DNA from: Syntrophaceae bacterium UBA6255
GTDB taxonomy: Bacteria > Desulfobacterota > Syntrophia > Syntrophales > Smithellaceae
Direction: 5' to 3'
Length of the DNA: 5,113 nt
Assembly (NCBI GenBank): GCA_002441205.1
Contig: DJVN01000125.1
Span: 858 to 5,970, forward strand
In this document: one piece after another, positions 1-5,113 of the stretch
Layout: each line of letters opens with the position of its first letter
Position numbering within the stretch: position 1 is the first letter of the stretch
Notes under the pieces: generated by a model
Seen by the model: only the letters and a program-made list of their open reading frames with translations
Databases searched by the model: none
What the model was told of the DNA's origin: nothing
Made by a program: the position numbers and the translations under genes

Positions 1-869
1 CACGAATTGTTGCGGCGATAGTTACCGGTTGCGCTCTTGGCTTATCCGGAGTCGTCATGCAGAGCCTGTTAAAAAATCCTCTGGCTTCTCCTTCTACCTT
101 GGGGATTAGCCATGGGGCCGCGTTTGGCGCAGCCTTTTCCATTGTTTTTTTGGGTGCGGGCGTTACGCATGGCAGCAGTATCAGGATAGCCGGTAGTGAA
201 AGTTTGATATTGAAAAACGTTTATATGGTTACTTTATGCGCCTTTTTGGGCGCCATGATCGCCACGATCGTTATCCTTTTACTGGCCAAGCTCAAAAAAA
301 TGTCTGCGGAATCCATTATTCTGGCCGGCGTCGCCATGTCTTCCTTATTCACATCAGGAACGATTTTGGTACAATATTTCGCCTCTGAGGTGGAAATCGC
401 CTCGGTGGTATTCTGGACATTCGGCGATGTCGCCCGCTCCAATTGGCTGGAAATCGGTTTTTTAAGTATTATCACGTTCCTGGTTATTGTCTATTTTGTT
501 TTGGTCAGATGGGACCTTAATGCCGTTTCCGCCGGTGAAGATACCGCCCGGTCACTGGGGGTGAATGTTGATCGTTTTCGTCTTTACGGAATGCTTCTGG
601 CTTCGCTGGTGGCTGCTTTGGCCACCGCCCTGCATGGCGTCATAGCCTTTCTCGGTTTACTGGCTCCGCATATCGGACGGCGGTTGATTGGCTCCGACCA
701 CCGGCTGCTTATTCCCTATTCATGTCTGATAGGCTCCTTGCTGCTGTTGATTGCGGATACAGCCGGGCGTCTCATCGTCGGTTCGGGAACTCTGCCGGTG
801 GGCGTATTGACCTCCTTCATGGGCGTGCCTCTTTTCCTTTATTTGCTCATTCGGGGATTAAGACGATGA
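1..869 (+). CDS. FecCD-family ABC importer permease (5' partial)
   Basis: Inner-membrane permease subunit of an ABC importer for ferric siderophore, haem, cobalamin or a similar metal chelate. The reading frame is open from base 3, upstream of the ATG at 57, and the codons before that ATG already give conserved family sequence (GCALGLSGVVMQSLLKNPLA). The true start therefore lies outside the window and 57 is an internal Met. About 288 residues are visible against roughly 330-350 for the family, so some 45-60 N-terminal residues are missing. Family landmarks are the NPLASPSTLGIS block (about 75-110), several long hydrophobic segments, the AGEDTARSLGVNVDRFR stretch (about 534-585) preceding the segment that contacts the ATPase, GLLAPHIGRRLIGSDHR (about 654-705), and the C-terminal LPVGVLTSFMGVPLF block. 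The stop overlaps the ATPase start in ATGA, implying translational coupling. The family is clear; the substrate is not determined. Confidence 0.95.
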   Translation, partial: RIVAAIVTGCALGLSGVVMQSLLKNPLASPSTLGISHGAAFGAAFSIVFLGAGVTHGSSIRIAGSESLILKNVYMVTLCAFLGAMIATIVILLLAKLKKMSAESIILAGVAMSSLFTSGTILVQYFASEVEIASVVFWTFGDVARSNWLEIGFLSIITFLVIVYFVLVRWDLNAVSAGEDTARSLGVNVDRFRLYGMLLASLVAALATALHGVIAFLGLLAPHIGRRLIGSDHRLLIPYSCLIGSLLLLIADTAGRLIVGSGTLPVGVLTSFMGVPLFLYLLIRGLRR

Positions 870-1630
870 TGCTGAAAGTGGACGGACTGAATTTTAACTA
901 TAACGAAATCCCTGTTCTGAAAGATGTTGGATTTCAACTAGAACATGGTCAGATCATGTCTGTATTGGGCATGAACGGAGCGGGAAAGACCACCCTGCTC
1001 AAATGTTTGAACCGGATTCTTGTCCCTCGGAAAGGAAATGTTTTCCTGGATGACAAAAACGTTAGGGACATGGGCAGAAACCATATAGCAAAACACTTCG
1101 CCTATGTTCCGCAAAAGTACGATGAAGAACCGTTGACCGTCTTTGATGCCATTCTGCTGGGCCGAAAGCCTTATATCAAATGGGAACCCACTGCCCATGA
1201 TCTCAGCATTGTTGAGGCCATTCTTTACCGTCTTGATATGGAACACCTGGCCCTCAAAACCACCGATAAATTGAGCGGGGGAGAAATGCAAAAGGTCATC
1301 ATTGCCAGAGCGTTAGCGCAGGAGCCGGAAGTGCTCCTGCTGGATGAACCTACGAGTAACTTGGATTTAAAGAACCAGCTCCAGGTTATGCAGTTAGTGA
1401 CCAAGGCAGTCCGGGAGCATCATTTGGCAGCCATTATTTCCATGCATGATATTAATTTGGCTTTTCGATTTGTGGATCATTTCCTGATGTTACACGAAGG
1501 CCGGGTTCATCTGTTAGCGCCCAAGGAAGAGGTAACGGCGGCAGACATTGAAAAGGTCTATGGCGTGAAAGTTATTCTCCGGGAATTGGATCAATATAAA
1601 GTTGTAATTCCGGTAGAAAAAAAATTGTAA
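866..1630 (+). CDS. FecE/FhuC-type ABC transporter ATP-binding protein
   Basis: Cytoplasmic ATPase that powers the permease encoded just upstream; 254 residues, a normal length for this class (about 250-270). Motifs in order are: Walker A GMNGAGKTT (35-43), Q-loop in AYVPQ (Q83), signature LSGGEMQKV (136-144), Walker B EVLLLDEP (155-162) with catalytic E161, D-loop SNLD (164-167), and the switch histidine H194 in SMHD. All catalytic elements are intact. The C-terminal VTAADIEKVYGVKV is typical of the FecE/BtuD/FhuC group. The frame is open upstream to an ATG at 722, but that part lies inside the permease gene and is not family-like. The ATG at 866 gives the classic ATGA overlap with the permease stop; a second ATG at 869 would work equally well. 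No strong Shine-Dalgarno is visible, which fits coupling to upstream translation. Confidence 0.96.
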   Translation: MMLKVDGLNFNYNEIPVLKDVGFQLEHGQIMSVLGMNGAGKTTLLKCLNRILVPRKGNVFLDDKNVRDMGRNHIAKHFAYVPQKYDEEPLTVFDAILLGRKPYIKWEPTAHDLSIVEAILYRLDMEHLALKTTDKLSGGEMQKVIIARALAQEPEVLLLDEPTSNLDLKNQLQVMQLVTKAVREHHLAAIISMHDINLAFRFVDHFLMLHEGRVHLLAPKEEVTAADIEKVYGVKVILRELDQYKVVIPVEKKL

Positions 1631-1638
1631 GGGGTGGC

Positions 1639-2742
1639 ATGACAACATTGAGAAATACAATGACCATTTTAATAGCCTCTGTTCTGATCAGCCTGATAAG
1701 CTTGAATCCGTGCAAGGCGGGAGAAACGATCTCCATTACGGATATGACCGCCCGGCAGGTCACTGTTCCCGAGAATCCGGACAGGATTATATGTTTAGGA
1801 ACAGGGACGCTTCGTTTGATTGTCTATCTGGAAAAGCAAAATAAAATAGTCGGCGTAGAAGATTTTGAAAAATATTTCCCCGCGACACGGCCCTACTGGA
1901 TTGCTCATGGCAATACTTTGGTTCACCTTCCTTCAATTGGTCCCGGCGGTCCGGGCGCAATCAACAAGGAACCGGACTTGGAAAAAGTTCTGGCCGTAAA
2001 ACCTGACGTGATTTTTATTACGTATATGGACCGTGAAAAGGCCGAACAACTGCAAAAAAAGATTGGTATTCCGGTTGTTGTTCTCACTTACGGTCCTTTC
2101 GGAACCTTCGACGAAAAGGTATATGCGTCTCTCCGCCTGTGTGGGAAAATTCTTGATAAACAGGACCGTGCGGAAGCAGTCATTCGTTTCATCGAAAATT
2201 CCCGGAAAGATCTTTTCAAAAGAGTGGGGGGGATTTCTGAGAAAACAAAGCCCTCTGTGTATATTGGCGGCGTAGGGTTTCGGGGTACCCACGGTATAGA
2301 AAGCACAGAAACGGACTATGTTCCTTTTGAATGGGTCAGAGCCAGCCACGTGGCCAAACAGGACGCTCAGAAAGGTCATCTTTTTGTAGATAAGGAAAAA
2401 ATTTTGAGCTGGAACCCTGACATCATCTTTCTTGACAGCGGCGGCAACGATCTGATCCGTCAGGACTATGCAAAGAAGCCGTCTTTTTATAATGCTTTGA
2501 AAGCATTTAAAAACAAAAAGGTGTATCTTCTCTATGCTTTCAACTGGTATATGACCAATATAGAAACCGTCATTATTGACGCCTATGCGGCGGGTAAAAT
2601 TATTTATCCTGAAAGATTCAAAGATGTCCCGATGGATAAAAAAGCGGACGAAGTATATTCATATCTTCTCGGCCGCGCGATCCATGAAAAAATGGAAAAA
2701 AGTTACGGAAAGATCGGAGCAAATCCTTCTTATTTGCAATAA
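1639..2742 (+). CDS. Periplasmic substrate-binding protein of the FecBCD-type importer
   Basis: Captures the ligand in the periplasm and delivers it to the permease/ATPase encoded upstream. It has 367 residues and starts at an ATG preceded by AAGGGG (1629-1634), which overlaps the ATPase stop; the gap between the genes is 8 bases. Residues 1-27 form a signal peptide: a short polar start, a hydrophobic core (about 10-22) and a probable cleavage after CKA-27. C25 is preceded by LNP, not a lipobox, so a soluble protein is more likely than a lipoprotein. The mature part has the Peripla_BP_2/TroA-like plan: an N-terminal lobe with PDRIICLGTG (47-56), VKPDVIFIT (120-128) before the linker helix, then a C-terminal lobe with NPDIIFLD (259-266). 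The block GGVGFRGTHGIEST (210-223) resembles a subgroup I associate with anaerobes and methanogens. The gene sits last rather than first in the operon. Ligand unknown: iron chelate, cobalamin, haem, or an oxyanion as in MolA-type relatives. Confidence 0.92.
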   Translation: MTTLRNTMTILIASVLISLISLNPCKAGETISITDMTARQVTVPENPDRIICLGTGTLRLIVYLEKQNKIVGVEDFEKYFPATRPYWIAHGNTLVHLPSIGPGGPGAINKEPDLEKVLAVKPDVIFITYMDREKAEQLQKKIGIPVVVLTYGPFGTFDEKVYASLRLCGKILDKQDRAEAVIRFIENSRKDLFKRVGGISEKTKPSVYIGGVGFRGTHGIESTETDYVPFEWVRASHVAKQDAQKGHLFVDKEKILSWNPDIIFLDSGGNDLIRQDYAKKPSFYNALKAFKNKKVYLLYAFNWYMTNIETVIIDAYAAGKIIYPERFKDVPMDKKADEVYSYLLGRAIHEKMEKSYGKIGANPSYLQ

Positions 2743-2771
2743 ACTAAACCGTTTTTTACAGAGCAAACAAC

Positions 2772-2799
2772 TTGATAAAAGGTAATTGAAATTAATCAT
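2772..2799 (+). promoter_or_regulatory. Possible sigma70-type promoter before the deformylase-like gene
   Basis: TTGATA (2772-2777, five of six matches to TTGACA) is followed after 16 bases by AATCAT (2794-2799, four of six matches to TATAAT) in the AT-rich 81-base gap between the binding-protein gene and the deformylase-like gene. It would place a transcript start a few bases before the ribosome binding site. Such matches are common by chance in AT-rich DNA, so this is weak; readthrough from the transporter operon is an equally good explanation. Confidence 0.2.
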
Positions 2800-2808
2800 G
2801 ACAATCAC

Positions 2809-2815
2809 GGAGAGG
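2809..2815 (+). promoter_or_regulatory. Ribosome binding site of the deformylase-like gene
   Basis: GGAGAGG lies 8 bases before the ATG at 2824. It is a strong Shine-Dalgarno match and fixes that ATG as the start. Confidence 0.75.
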
Positions 2816-2823
2816 TAAAGATT

Positions 2824-3363
2824 ATGTCTGCTATTCTTCCAAAACAAATAGGCACCCCGGAAGGCGAATCACTCTTTCGGCAGTCAGAGAAAATAACCGA
2901 TCTCAAAGAAGGGATAAAAATCGTCAACTCATTAAAAGAGACTCTGGATTATTACGGCGGAGTTGGCCTGGCCGCCCCACAAATCGGAATTTCCAAAAAA
3001 GTTTTCATTGTTCATCTTGAGCCTGACAAAGACGATACCGGCCTCCCTAATGTCGGTTTAAAAGCATATATCAATCCCGAAATCCTCGACACTGCGCATG
3101 AAACCAATGTGTATGCTGAAGGATGTCTGAGCGTTTTTTACGCTACCTTATATGGTGCCATCGCCAGATCGAATTGTCTAAAAATAAAATATCTGGATAT
3201 AAAAGGCAAAGAACGTATTGACGAAATTGATCATCCTTTTCACGCGCGGGTGATTCTGCATGAAAATGATCATTTGAACGGCAAGGTATTTTTACAGCGG
3301 ATGAAACCTGAAGATTTTTCGCGATTGCATTGGGAAGAAGATTTGGATATCAGGAAAAAATAA
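2824..3363 (+). CDS. Peptide deformylase-like metalloenzyme
   Basis: Predicted to remove the formyl group from N-formylmethionine of new proteins, in the cytoplasm, using a bound divalent metal (Fe2+ in the best known enzymes). It has 179 residues, within the usual 165-190. All three family motifs are present: GVGLAAPQIG (46-55, with Q53), EGCLS (99-103, metal ligand C101) and HENDH (146-150, metal ligands H146 and H150, catalytic E147). It is divergent in places. The proline that usually follows EGCLS-I/V is F105, the stretch from C101 to the following D-x-x-G-K turn is about two residues longer than in typical enzymes, and L145 stands where many members have Q just before HE. The N-terminus is also looser than the usual I-x-x-x-P-x-L-R start. 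It is not beside fmt; instead it heads a small cluster with a 64-aa ORF and an AhpD-like gene, so it may be an accessory deformylase rather than the housekeeping one. The fold assignment is firm; substrate and role are inference. Confidence 0.92.
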   Translation: MSAILPKQIGTPEGESLFRQSEKITDLKEGIKIVNSLKETLDYYGGVGLAAPQIGISKKVFIVHLEPDKDDTGLPNVGLKAYINPEILDTAHETNVYAEGCLSVFYATLYGAIARSNCLKIKYLDIKGKERIDEIDHPFHARVILHENDHLNGKVFLQRMKPEDFSRLHWEEDLDIRKK

Positions 3364-3367
3364 GGAG
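3362..3367 (+). promoter_or_regulatory. Ribosome binding site of the 64-aa ORF
   Basis: AAGGAG overlaps the stop codon of the deformylase-like gene and lies 8 bases before the ATG at 3376. This near-ideal site is the main evidence that the small ORF that follows is translated, and that it is co-transcribed with the deformylase-like gene. Confidence 0.75.
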
Positions 3368-3375
3368 TAAAGATA

Positions 3376-3570
3376 ATGGACAAAACGTATAAAGCTTCAG
3401 AAATCCAAATAGGGTTCCATCCGGACGGCTATCGTATAGACAAAACAGCCGAACCAATAAATTTTTATACAAAATGGGAAATTACGCCGGAAAAAAAATG
3501 GATCAATCCGAAGCCGACTTGCTTTCATTCACTGCCGCAGGAAGGTTGGTACAAAAAGGAAATATTTTGA
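3376..3570 (+). CDS. Small hypothetical protein (64 aa), or 5' part of a frameshifted gene
   Basis: I do not recognise this protein. It has 64 residues, starts 12 bases after the deformylase-like stop, and has an excellent ribosome binding site. It is polar and rich in aromatics and prolines (three Trp, four Tyr, GFHPDGYR at 13-20, FYTKWEITPEKKW at 30-42), with a single cysteine (C49). There is no signal peptide, membrane span or obvious metal motif. Its TGA stop overlaps a TTG that can start the downstream CMD gene (TTGA, 3567-3570). An eight-A run (3491-3498) falls at residues 39-41. After it, the first-codon-position G content of this frame drops, while the CMD frame, open since 3393, looks more protein-like. 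The last 23 residues may therefore not be the real product. Possible readings are a genuine small protein coupled to the CMD gene, or the N-terminal portion of one gene split by an indel or by slippage. Confidence 0.5.
   Translation: MDKTYKASEIQIGFHPDGYRIDKTAEPINFYTKWEITPEKKWINPKPTCFHSLPQEGWYKKEIF
3491..3498 (+). other. A8 homopolymer at an apparent coding-frame switch
   Basis: Eight consecutive A residues lie within the 64-aa ORF. In the upstream frame they read GAA AAA AAA TGG; a -1 shift reads AAA AAA ATG and enters the frame of the CMD gene. A-AAA-AAA has the form of a -1 slippery heptamer, and A runs of this length are also known sites of RNA polymerase slippage and of sequencing indels. 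I could not identify a downstream stimulatory hairpin by eye. Confidence 0.4.
3556..3560 (+). promoter_or_regulatory. Ribosome binding site supporting a TTG start for the CMD gene
   Basis: AAGGA lies 6 bases before TTG 3567. The in-frame ATG at 3474 has no Shine-Dalgarno, and the ATG at 3498 has only a weak GGA before an A run. This site, the TTGA overlap with the preceding stop, and the usual family length together decide for TTG. Confidence 0.5.
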
Positions 3571-4112
3571 ACGGTCAGAAATTAAGACATTTTAAATCAC
3601 CTGCTGAATTTTTTAATCAGTTCTCATCACTGTTGAGGGCAATGCCCTTAACAAAAATAACCGGGTTTAAAAGAGCAATATATCCGGCTTTCTCCGAAAG
3701 AATCGCGCTGGCTGTAAGCGGAGTAACCAATTGCGCTTACTGTACATGGCTGCACACAAAAACATCCCTGGAAAAAGGAATGAGTGAAAAAGAAATAAAA
3801 AGCCTGCTGGACGGCGATATAAAGGATGCGCCCCAGCAGGAAGCGCCGGCTCTCTTCTATGTTCAGCACCGCGCCGATTTTGACGGCGGCTTTTCTCCGG
3901 AAGCAAGACAGCGCATTGTTGATTTTTACGGAGAAGAAAAAGCGGGACATATTGATTTCATGTTTCAGGCAGTCTATTTCGGCAATCTCTGTTCCAATAC
4001 CGTATATTCCGTCCAGAATAATATGGCACAGGGCGAAAAGGATTTTAAATTGCGCATGGCCTATTTTCTTTCTCTTCCTGTTGCTTATTTTATCAGGAAA
4101 GGATCAAAATAA
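3567..4112 (+). CDS. AhpD-like carboxymuconolactone decarboxylase family protein
   Basis: Cytoplasmic, all-helical protein of the CMD/AhpD superfamily, whose best known members are thiol-dependent peroxidase or disulfide reductase partners. From TTG 3567 it has 181 residues, the usual size for its subgroup. The active-site pattern is complete: E44, C56, C59 and H63 in ERIALAVSGVTNCAYCTWLH, with the same spacing as E118-C130-C133-H137 of mycobacterial AhpD. C-terminal family blocks follow: EIKSLLDGDIKDAPQQEAPALFY, then a YGEEKA helix and GNLCSNTVYSV near the end. Alternative starts are ATG 3498 (204 aa) and ATG 3474 (212 aa). A fusion to the preceding ORF through a -1 shift at the A8 run would give about 245 aa. 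It is third in the cluster after the deformylase-like gene. No AhpC or other obvious redox partner is in the window, so the physiological partner is unknown. Confidence 0.9.
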   Translation: MNGQKLRHFKSPAEFFNQFSSLLRAMPLTKITGFKRAIYPAFSERIALAVSGVTNCAYCTWLHTKTSLEKGMSEKEIKSLLDGDIKDAPQQEAPALFYVQHRADFDGGFSPEARQRIVDFYGEEKAGHIDFMFQAVYFGNLCSNTVYSVQNNMAQGEKDFKLRMAYFLSLPVAYFIRKGSK

Positions 4113-4218
4113 TATGATTTGTTCTGACGGGCGGCTGAAATAATAAAATTGTCAAAATGGACTTGCCCTAAAGAAGAATAATGTTTTATTGCATCGCATT
4201 ACATCCGAAATTCCATAT
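4113..4218. other. Convergent intergenic region with no clear feature
   Basis: AT-rich DNA lies between the CMD gene on the plus strand and the small membrane ORF on the minus strand. I found no GC-rich hairpin followed by a T run on either strand. The best inverted repeat is TAATG/CATTA (4179-4183 and 4197-4201), five AT-rich pairs with a 13-base loop, too weak to call a terminator. Only ORFs of 15 codons or fewer are present. Confidence 0.5.
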
Positions 4219-4311
4219 TTAACGCGAGAAATAATATCCGACACCACAGAGAAATAAAAATACGGCTATGGCAGCATAAAGTATGATGCGAAGTTTATTA
4301 ATGTCTTTCAT
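4219..4311 (-). CDS. Candidate single-span membrane microprotein (30 aa)
   Basis: A 30-codon ORF on the minus strand runs from ATG (4311-4309) to TAA (4221-4219). The product has a charged N-terminus (MKDINKLR), one continuous hydrophobic stretch of about 19 residues (9-27, IILYAAIAVFLF then LCGVGYY) and a final FSR. That is the layout of a single-pass inner-membrane microprotein or a short signal anchor, and is unlikely to arise in non-coding AT-rich DNA with such a clean charge/hydrophobic/charge order. It lies 51 bases downstream of the TPR gene on the same strand, so it could share its transcript. No good Shine-Dalgarno is visible before the ATG (sequence CTGAAAAATC). A six-base-overlapping mini-ORF, ATGACTGAAAAATCATGA, ends in ATGA at this start and could couple initiation. 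Function unknown; translation is unproven. Confidence 0.42.
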   Translation of the reverse strand: MKDINKLRIILYAAIAVFLFLCGVGYYFSR

Positions 4312-4362
4312 GATTTTTCAGTCATAAAAAGCAAACAGAATTGAAATATCAAGAATAAATAA

Positions 4363-5113
4363 TTATTTCATCTCTATCGCTTGTTCCTTCAGCCAAAACC
4401 GCGCACCGGGCACTTTTCCCCAGGCAGAGACATTGCCGGCGGCGTAACAGTAAGCTTCATCCTCGCCGCCTATGGTTATTCTATCAGGTAAGAGACGGGG
4501 GATTTTTTTCTTGCCCAGCAAATACTTCGGCACATGTTTATTCATGTGCAGTGCAGCAGACAACTCTTTTCTTGCTTTTGCTGTGTTGCCGGTCTTTACA
4601 AAAAGCAACAATGCTTTCGTATAAAGCCATTCCGCCATTCCGTCGTCTTTATATTCCGGGCTGTTCATAAAAGTTTCCAACTCATCGTAACGTCCCAGGC
4701 AGGCAAGGTACGAAATTAAAATATAGCGGATGCCCTGGTTGTCATTCTTGTTTAATTGCAGTAATGCACGGGCATGTCCGATGGCCTCATCATGACTACC
4801 TTCGTCCCATAAGCAGTTCATCAATCCGGCGCGGGACCTCATGTATGGCCGCGTTTCCAGCAATCCCCAGAAATAGCCGCTGTCTTCCTTGAATATTTTT
4901 TCACCCAGGGCGCGACGGCCTGCTTCCATCCCCAGACGATAAAATTCCTTCGATTCTTCCAGAGATTTTGCGGCATCTTCCGCCAGAAGATTGTAGGCAT
5001 CGGCGCAATCCGGAAACAGCAAAAGAGCTTCTTTTGCAAAACTTATTCTGGTCTTTTTATTATCCGATTCCCAGGCATCATAAATCAATTCCTGCGCCGC
5101 GCGCTCCGCTTCT
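4363..5113 (-). CDS. ST7-like tetratricopeptide-repeat protein (5' partial)
   Basis: C-terminal part of a helical-repeat protein, probably a cytoplasmic scaffold; about 250 residues are visible. The frame stays open to the edge of the window beyond the TTG at 5088, with a charged helical sequence (EAERAAQEL), so the real start is outside. TPR-like helix pairs are visible: ALLLFPDCADAYNLLAEDA, then an EESKEFYRLGMEAGRRALG helix pair, GSHDEAIGHARALLQLNKND, and NTAKARKELSAALHMNKHVP. Diagnostic blocks are FWGLLETRPYMR (4840-4872) and NKHVPKYLL (4516-4542), followed by GGEDEAYCYA and a final W-G-K-V-P-G-A segment. The latter, with PDCADAYNLLAE near the start, resembles the C-terminal part of eukaryotic ST7 (HVPKYLL, G-x-x-EA-x-x-YA, W-x-x-V-x-GA). 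Many bacteria carry this uncharacterised family, some fused to other domains upstream, so the unseen N-terminus matters. Transcribed toward the CMD gene; function unknown. Confidence 0.85.
   Translation of the reverse strand, partial: EAERAAQELIYDAWESDNKKTRISFAKEALLLFPDCADAYNLLAEDAAKSLEESKEFYRLGMEAGRRALGEKIFKEDSGYFWGLLETRPYMRSRAGLMNCLWDEGSHDEAIGHARALLQLNKNDNQGIRYILISYLACLGRYDELETFMNSPEYKDDGMAEWLYTKALLLFVKTGNTAKARKELSAALHMNKHVPKYLLGKKKIPRLLPDRITIGGEDEAYCYAAGNVSAWGKVPGARFWLKEQAIEMK

Noticed and set aside
722..865. Upstream extension of the ATPase ORF to the ATG at 722.
   Set aside because: The added 48 residues overlap the permease gene, are Ser/Arg/His-rich and unlike the family; the ATGA-overlap start at 866 gives the standard length.
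1933..2379. Long antisense ORF (148 codons) inside the binding-protein gene.
   Set aside because: The sense frame encodes a complete recognisable binding protein; the antisense product resembles no family and has the skewed composition of a reverse-frame shadow.
2719..2757. GCAAAT/ATTTGC inverted repeat (2719-2724, 2732-2737) followed by a T6 run, as a terminator after the binding-protein gene.
   Set aside because: The six-pair stem is AT-rich, lies partly inside the coding sequence, and the T run is 14 bases away, so it does not have the shape of an intrinsic terminator.
2743..2823. Fur-like operator or riboswitch in the gap before the deformylase-like gene.
   Set aside because: No recognisable 19-base Fur-type palindrome and too short for a structured leader; only a weak promoter match is visible.
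3474..3566. ATG 3474 as the start of the CMD protein.
   Set aside because: It has no ribosome binding site and adds residues outside the family's normal N-terminus. It is kept only as an alternative in the CMD entry because of the frame-switch question.
3648..3950. Antisense ORFs and the 3826-4143 plus-strand ORF over the CMD gene.
   Set aside because: They are shadows of a recognised gene with conserved catalytic residues, and their own products are unlike any family.
4179..4201. TAATG/CATTA inverted repeat as a bidirectional terminator between the converging genes.
   Set aside because: Only five weak pairs with a 13-base loop; such repeats are expected by chance in AT-rich DNA.

Overview
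The window looks like the chromosome of a Gram-negative, probably anaerobic bacterium of moderate GC (mid-40s percent by eye). The binding protein has a signal peptide of the Sec/SPase I type rather than a lipobox, and the gene repertoire (ferric-chelate-type importer, AhpD-like protein, ST7-like TPR protein) would fit a syntrophic or sulfate-reducing Desulfobacterota/Syntrophales-type organism. That lineage guess is inference of low confidence; no marker gene in the window settles it.

Plus strand, 1-2742: the end of an importer operon of the ferric siderophore/cobalamin/haem class. It runs FecCD-type permease (5' end outside the window), FecE/FhuC-type ATPase (joined by an ATGA overlap), then the periplasmic binding protein after an 8-base gap. 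Together they form a membrane channel, its ATP motor and the periplasmic capture protein for a metal chelate or similar ligand; the exact ligand cannot be read from the sequence.

Plus strand, 2824-4112: after an 81-base gap comes a second cluster. It holds a peptide deformylase-like gene with all metal-binding motifs intact but a divergent region after the second motif, a 64-residue unrecognised ORF with a strong ribosome binding site, and an AhpD-like carboxymuconolactone decarboxylase (CMD) family protein with an intact E-C-C-H centre. The small ORF and the CMD gene meet in a TTGA overlap. However, an eight-A run inside the small ORF coincides with an apparent change of coding frame, so the pair could also be one frameshifted or slippage-decoded gene.

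Minus strand, 5113-4219: the C-terminal part of a TPR protein with the conserved blocks of the ST7-like family, its 5' end outside the window. It is followed 51 bases downstream on the same strand by a 30-codon ORF that would encode a single-span membrane microprotein. The two strands converge between about 4113 and 4218, where I see no convincing terminator.

Nothing here is an obvious new defence, mobile or CRISPR system. The parts most worth a second look are the deformylase/64-aa/CMD cluster with its A8 frame switch, and the unlisted small membrane ORF.
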